Source: Strigomonas culicis
Taxonomy: Eukaryota; Euglenozoa; Kinetoplastea; Trypanosomatida; Trypanosomatidae
DNA length: 10,957 nt
Reading direction: 5' to 3'
Assembly: GCA_000482145.1 (NCBI GenBank)
Contig: AUXH01000622.1
Coordinates: forward strand, 1 to 10,957
Shown: positions 7,659 through 10,957 of the stretch, piece after piece
How positions within the stretch are numbered: position 1 is the stretch's first letter
How the letters are laid out: every line of letters starts with the position of its first letter
Notes under the pieces: generated by a model
The model's input: the letters and a program-made list of their open reading frames with translations, nothing else
Databases searched by the model: none
Told to the model about the DNA's origin: nothing
Made by a program: the position numbers and the translations under genes

Positions 7659-7688
7659 CCTTTTCCTTTCTCCGGTCCCCTCTCTCGC

Positions 7689-8924
7689 ATGGCCTCTTAT
7701 GTCCTTGCGGTGCTGAGCATCATTGCGAATGTGAAGGCGGCGGACCAGCTGCCGGCCGGCCGCCTCTCGCTCGCGGCGCCGAGCCTCGGCTGGTGCCTCA
7801 CCGTCGCCCTGCTGCGCGCGCGCGGCAGCACCGCGCTGCTCTCCGTCCTGATCGTCGCGCAGGTCGCGAGCGTGGCCCTCGTGCTGCGCGGGGGGCCCGC
7901 CGTCTACGGCAGCGACCTCGCCCTCCGCGCGGCGCTGCTGCCGCTCGCGGGGACGGTGCTCGGCGGCGCGCTCGGCGGCCTCTGCGCCGCGCCGCCGCCC
8001 GCGCTCGTCGTCGGCGCGGCGGCCAGCGTGCAGCTGTGGGCGGCGATCGCCGGCGTCGTGATGCTGCTGTGCTACCCCGCGCCGGTGGTGCAGGTGATCC
8101 AGCCGCAGGCGGCGCGCGAGCGTGAGCTGGCGCACGACGCACAGACGCTCAGCGGCAGCGGGTGGAGCTACGAGCGGCGCCTCGTGCGGGCGCCGCAGAC
8201 GGGCGTGCTGCTGGACACGGTTGTGCTGCGGCCGCCGCACCCGTCGGCGCGGTGGGTGCTCTACGCGGGCGGCAACGCGCAGTTCATGGAGAACAGCCTC
8301 CCGGAGGGTGCCTACTACGGCCGGCAGCTCGCGGCGAACGTCGTGCTGTACAACCCGCGCGGCGTCGGCCGCAGCAGCGGCGGCTACGTGGCGCACACGA
8401 GCGACCTCGTGGAGGACGCGGCCGCGGTCGCGCACCACTACGCGCAGACGGTGCCCATCGCGCCGCGCCAGCTGCTCTTTGTCGGCCACAGCATCGGCGG
8501 CGGCGTCGTCGCGGAGGTCGCCGCGCGCTGCTTCCCCGACAGCTCGCTCGTCCTCGACCGCAGCTTCTCGTCGCTGCGCGAGGCCGCGGTCGGCTTCTCG
8601 CCGCTGTCGGCGCGCCTCACGCAGGCGCTGCTGCCGCTCTGCGTCGGCGACCTGCGCACGATGGACGCGTGGTACGCGCTGCCGCACCAGCGCAAGATGA
8701 TCCTGTACACCCGACTGGACGAGATCCTGCGCTACGACCTGTGCTCCCCGGCGCGCGAGACGGTGCGCGATATCGTGCCGCGCGAGAGCTACGCGAGCCG
8801 CGTCGTCGAGCTGCACGGCGCCGGCATCACCACGTGGCACAACACCGCCCTCGCCTACTTCGCCGAGGCGCCGCGCGTCCTCGCGACGATGAGCACCTTC
8901 TTCGCGGCCACTGACAAGAAGTGA
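7689..8924 (+). CDS. Membrane-anchored alpha/beta hydrolase (serine hydrolase)
   Basis: A 411-residue protein. The first 130 residues are hydrophobic and Ala/Leu/Val-rich, with about three or four likely membrane segments (roughly 2-14, 33-66 as one or two, 78-100 and 104-129). An alpha/beta-hydrolase domain follows, from about residue 160. RWVLYAGGNAQ (188-198) ends in the GN loop typical of the oxyanion region. YNPRGVGRSSGGY (221-233) matches the family's N.RG.G.S.G motif. GHSIGGG (266-272) is the nucleophile elbow with Ser268. LVLDRSFSSL (287-296) comes next. Asp344 (TRLDE) and His384 (TWHN) are the likely acid and base. The GN, RGVG and DR.FSSL combination recalls ABHD13/17-like enzymes and the DUF818 (Chlamydia CHLPS/Legionella) family. 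The substrate is unknown; lipase, thioesterase or depalmitoylase activity is possible. The start at 7689 is the first ATG after the splice candidates. The stop is TGA. Confidence 0.88.
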   Translation: MASYVLAVLSIIANVKAADQLPAGRLSLAAPSLGWCLTVALLRARGSTALLSVLIVAQVASVALVLRGGPAVYGSDLALRAALLPLAGTVLGGALGGLCAAPPPALVVGAAASVQLWAAIAGVVMLLCYPAPVVQVIQPQAARERELAHDAQTLSGSGWSYERRLVRAPQTGVLLDTVVLRPPHPSARWVLYAGGNAQFMENSLPEGAYYGRQLAANVVLYNPRGVGRSSGGYVAHTSDLVEDAAAVAHHYAQTVPIAPRQLLFVGHSIGGGVVAEVAARCFPDSSLVLDRSFSSLREAAVGFSPLSARLTQALLPLCVGDLRTMDAWYALPHQRKMILYTRLDEILRYDLCSPARETVRDIVPRESYASRVVELHGAGITTWHNTALAYFAEAPRVLATMSTFFAATDKK

Positions 8925-9154
8925 GAGGCCACACCAGTGGGCGTAGCGCGCGAGCGCGTGCCCCAGCGCAGCGCCGTAGCTTCTCTTTGGGCCGTCTGTC
9001 GGCGGCGATGGGTGTTGCGGAATAAAAAAAGAGAAAACAGCATCAAAAGATAATAGTATCAACTAATAAGAAAAACAAAAAAAGGTAATCCAAACGCGAT
9101 AAAACAATCAGGTATCCACTCTGCGGAGGCACTTGAAAACATGCATACTATCTG

Positions 9155-9169
9155 TATATATATATATAT
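9155..9169 (+). repeat. TA dinucleotide repeat
   Basis: About seven TA units lie in the hydrolase-side spacer, probably in a 3' UTR. It is a simple microsatellite. Confidence 0.85.
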
Positions 9170-9465
9170 CCCTACCGAGAACGTATTGTTATTGTAATAT
9201 AACACCAGAAGGAGTATCATTCAAAAAAAAAAGAAAACGAATCTTCACCACCTTTTCTTTTCTTTTCATCTTGCATACCAAGACTTCTAAAATAAAGAAA
9301 GAACAGAGATAAAAGAAAACAAAATGTGAGTTTCCCCTTTCAGTTTCTAACAATGATTCTTCTTTCTCTCTCTGATTTTTCGTTTTTGCTGTGAAAAAAC
9401 AAAAAAGGTACTCTACTTCGTTTTTCTCTTCCTTTTTTTAATCTATTTTTTTTTATCTTCATCGT

Positions 9466-9467
9466 AG
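9466..9467 (+). promoter_or_regulatory. Predicted spliced-leader acceptor for the small coiled-coil gene
   Basis: A T-rich tract (9419-9460) is followed by atcgtag. Splicing after 9467 leaves a 19-base 5' UTR with no ATG before the start at 9487. This is the clearest tract-to-AG-to-ATG arrangement in the window. Confidence 0.6.
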
Positions 9468-9486
9468 TTGGCTGCTCACGCTCCTC

Positions 9487-9915
9487 ATGGCGACGACGTC
9501 GACGATCAAGAAGCGGGCCATCATCACGGAGGAGGCGTCCGCGGACGACATGCGTGACCTCCAGCTAGAAAACCGCATCCTCCGCAGCGAGCGCGCGTTT
9601 CTGCAGCGCGAGGTGCGCGCGGGCCCGGTCATCTCGGCGCGCGTCACGACGGCGCGCCACAACGCGGTCGCGGAGGACGCCGACCTGCTGCGCGCGTACC
9701 TGCTGGCGCTCGAGCTGGAGGACCCGGCCGCGCAGGCGGTGGTGCGGGAGCAGATGCGCAGCAAGTACGAGCAGAGCCTGCAGCGGCGACGCACGCTCGA
9801 GCAGCTCCTCGCCGAGGTGGAGACGGACGTGCGCCACGTCATGACGAGCCTGACGCTCGCGGAGGGGCGCCAACACTTGGAGAGCGGGCTTCTCCATCAC
9901 TCGGGCGAGTCATAG
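9487..9915 (+). CDS. Small conserved-looking coiled-coil protein of unknown function
   Basis: I do not recognise this 142-residue protein. After a polar N-terminus (1-18), residues 20-48 form a heptad-like helix (MRDLQLENRILRSERAFLQREV), and residues about 50-125 are almost entirely predicted helix rich in Leu, Glu, Arg and Ala, without Pro breaks after residue 47 except at 78. The composition fits a coiled-coil structural or adaptor protein. There is no signal peptide, membrane segment or metal-binding cluster. Reasons to call it real are GC-rich third positions throughout, an ATG 19 bases after a good splice acceptor, and a stop (TAG) followed at once by AT-rich spacer. In trypanosomatids such short coiled-coil proteins are often cytoskeletal or flagellar, but nothing here proves that. 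Confidence 0.78.
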   Translation: MATTSTIKKRAIITEEASADDMRDLQLENRILRSERAFLQREVRAGPVISARVTTARHNAVAEDADLLRAYLLALELEDPAAQAVVREQMRSKYEQSLQRRRTLEQLLAEVETDVRHVMTSLTLAEGRQHLESGLLHHSGES

Positions 9916-10021
9916 GTATGAACTCGCCCGCACATCCGCTGTATATTATCCTTGTATGTAAATCTGTCGCTCTTGCTTCTTCTCTTTCTTACTTCGTTAT
10001 GCGATGTTTTGTGCGTGCGAA

Positions 10022-10043
10022 TGTGTGTGTGTGTGTGTGTGTG
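10022..10043 (+). repeat. (TG)11 microsatellite
   Basis: Eleven uninterrupted TG units lie about 105 bases after the stop of the small coiled-coil gene, probably within its 3' UTR. Confidence 0.93.
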
Positions 10044-10307
10044 TTATTATGAGAAGGTACATCTCATAGAGCGGTGCGTGCCACTCAAAATGTGTATGAA
10101 GCCAGCGTTCGCGCCGTGTTCTTTTACTCTGACAGCCACACCGAACAAATACATGCGTGTACGCGTGTCTGTACAAGTTGGTGACTCTTTCTTTCCATGC
10201 CATACTTTTTTTTCTTTTCCGCTTTTTTCTCCCCTCCCTCTACTCCTATAAAACAGCCTTGTTCTTCAAACGTACACTTGCTATTCCTTTTCCCCTTTTT
10301 AATTATC

Positions 10308-10309
10308 AG
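10308..10309 (+). promoter_or_regulatory. Predicted spliced-leader acceptor for the RING gene
   Basis: The pyrimidine tract at 10283-10300 is followed by aattatcag ending at 10309. This gives a 26-base 5' UTR with no ATG before 10336. Confidence 0.55.
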
Positions 10310-10335
10310 CTCCATCCCCTCTCACTCGCCACACG

Positions 10336-10957
10336 ATGGGCTGCTGCTGCTCGCTGCAGGAGCAGCGCGACGCGGACGGCAACCCGTACCTCCGCGCCAC
10401 CGGCACCGCCCCGGGCGACTACGTCTTCTCCCTCTTCTTCACCGGGTCCCCGCCGTCGGCGGAGGCGCCGCCGCCGGCGAACGTCTGCACCTTCTGCGGC
10501 ATCACCCTCGATCCCATCCTGCTTGACGGCCACCGCGAGACGTGCCGGGCGCGCCACCGGCAGCGGATGGCGGCCCCGCCGCCAGCGGGCTCGCCATCCG
10601 CGCCGGAGAAGGACGACGCGGCGCGGTGCGGCTCCGCCGGCTCCCGCAGCGGCGGCAGGGAGGAGGAGGAGGACTGCGTTGTGTGCCTCGCGGCGCCGCG
10701 CTGCTACGCCTTCCTGCCGTGTGGCCACGTCGCCTGCTGCCAGGCCTGCGCGTCGCGGCTCGACCAGTGCCCGCTGTGCCGCCGGCCGCGCGAGGGGCTG
10801 TGCTACGTCGCCGCGGACGTGCTCGCGCAGTACTGCTGCCGCCACTGCGGGCTGTACATCGCGCCGACGCTGTACGACGGCCACCGGGAGGTGTGCGGCC
10901 TGCGGCAGCGGCAGGCGGCCGCGGCCGCCGCCACGCCGCCGGAGGTCGGCGGCGCCG
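10336..10957 (+). CDS. RING-finger protein (E3 ligase candidate) with paired C2HC fingers, cut by window edge
   Basis: The frame is open for 207 codons and runs off the right edge, so the C-terminus is missing. The N-terminus MGCCC has Gly2 and a Cys cluster, the pattern of N-myristoylation plus palmitoylation, which suggests membrane attachment. A first zinc-finger-like motif has Cys51, Cys54, His66 and Cys70. A Pro/Ala/Ser and acidic linker (EEEED, 109-113) leads to a C3HC4 RING: Cys114, Cys117, Cys129, His131, Cys135, Cys138, Cys145 and Cys148. The wording (CVVCL, PCGHVACC, CPLCRR) is like the RINGs of IAP, MULAN and mahogunin-type ubiquitin ligases. After the RING, a second motif (Cys168, Cys171, His183, Cys187) repeats the first with identical spacing and a shared DGHRE segment. 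The ATG at 10336 is the first after a good splice acceptor. E3 activity is inferred from the RING; targets are unknown. Confidence 0.9.
   Translation, partial: MGCCCSLQEQRDADGNPYLRATGTAPGDYVFSLFFTGSPPSAEAPPPANVCTFCGITLDPILLDGHRETCRARHRQRMAAPPPAGSPSAPEKDDAARCGSAGSRSGGREEEEDCVVCLAAPRCYAFLPCGHVACCQACASRLDQCPLCRRPREGLCYVAADVLAQYCCRHCGLYIAPTLYDGHREVCGLRQRQAAAAAATPPEVGGA

Larger units (their letters stand above)
6448..7688. other. Long AT-rich spacer between GCVT and the hydrolase gene, no gene seen
   Basis: The spacer starts with an A-rich run (6480-6499) in the likely GCVT 3' UTR. A short GC-rich island follows at 6571-6620, then a CAAA repeat at 6713-6729. From about 6850 there are nearly 800 bases of T/C-rich sequence with many T-runs, ending in an ATT-type repeat (7534-7567) and a C/T tract before the next gene. 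Open frames at 6762-7355 and 7213-7716 encode only Phe/Ser/Leu-rich low-complexity sequence and are rejected as genes. Confidence 0.8.
8925..9486. other. Spacer between the hydrolase and small coiled-coil genes, no gene seen
   Basis: The first 85 bases remain GC-rich (hydrolase 3' UTR). The rest is AT-rich with A-runs, a TA repeat at 9155-9169 and T/C-rich splice signals from about 9355 to 9460. No frame of coding character is visible on either strand. Confidence 0.8.
9916..10335. other. Spacer between the small coiled-coil and RING genes, no gene seen
   Basis: It contains a TG repeat (10022-10043), mixed-composition sequence to about 10200 that is the likely 3' UTR, and then T/C-rich tracts at 10204-10250 and 10283-10300 leading to the RING-gene splice site. 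Short open frames here are low complexity. Confidence 0.8.

Noticed and set aside
6762..7716. Two overlapping + strand open frames (197 and 167 codons) before the hydrolase gene
   Set aside because: Phe/Ser/Leu low complexity from T/C-rich splice-signal sequence, with none of the codon bias of the real genes.
7644..9062. Antisense open frame of 472 codons opposite the hydrolase gene
   Set aside because: It is Arg/Ala/His-rich shadow sequence produced by the GC-rich third positions of the sense gene. It has no domain motif, and the sense strand encodes a clear enzyme.

Overview
The window is nuclear DNA of a trypanosomatid (Kinetoplastea). Seven complete or near-complete protein genes plus one cut at each edge all lie on the + strand, head to tail, with no introns. 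Coding regions are strongly GC-rich at third positions. They are separated by AT-rich spacers full of T, C/T and A homopolymers. Almost every start codon is preceded by a long pyrimidine tract and then an AG, the signature of spliced-leader trans-splicing in a polycistronic transcription unit. Stops TAG, TAA and TGA all end recognisable proteins at natural C-termini, so the standard code is used. The species cannot be named from the sequence alone. The codon bias resembles the Leishmaniinae, but the spacers look more AT-rich than I would expect for Leishmania.

Layout: 1-351, C-terminal half of ribosomal protein L10a/uL1 (cut by the left edge). 604-927, a compact beta subunit of the nascent polypeptide-associated complex (NAC/BTF3). 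1738-2697, a MORN-repeat protein built from two tandem copies of a four-MORN module. 3736-5114, a probable CH-domain (SPEF1/CLAMP-like) plus coiled-coil protein whose reading frame is broken once, near 4190-4330. 5335-6447, mitochondrial glycine cleavage T-protein. 7689-8924, a membrane-anchored alpha/beta hydrolase. 9487-9915, a small coiled-coil protein of unknown function. 10336 to the right edge, a RING-finger protein with an acylation-type N-terminus and a duplicated C2HC finger either side of the RING.

The genes do not form one pathway. As usual in trypanosomatid transcription units, translation genes (L10a, NAC-beta), a mitochondrial enzyme (GCVT), cytoskeletal candidates (MORN, CH/coiled-coil) and a ubiquitin-ligase candidate sit together because they are co-transcribed, and regulation is expected after transcription through the UTRs. 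I see no mobile element, CRISPR, tRNA or rRNA. I found no clearly new multi-gene system. The points most worth a second look are the paired fingers around the RING, the frame break that coincides with an in-phase C-run heptamer, the duplicated MORN module, and a perfect G-quadruplex motif on the template strand just before the GCVT start.
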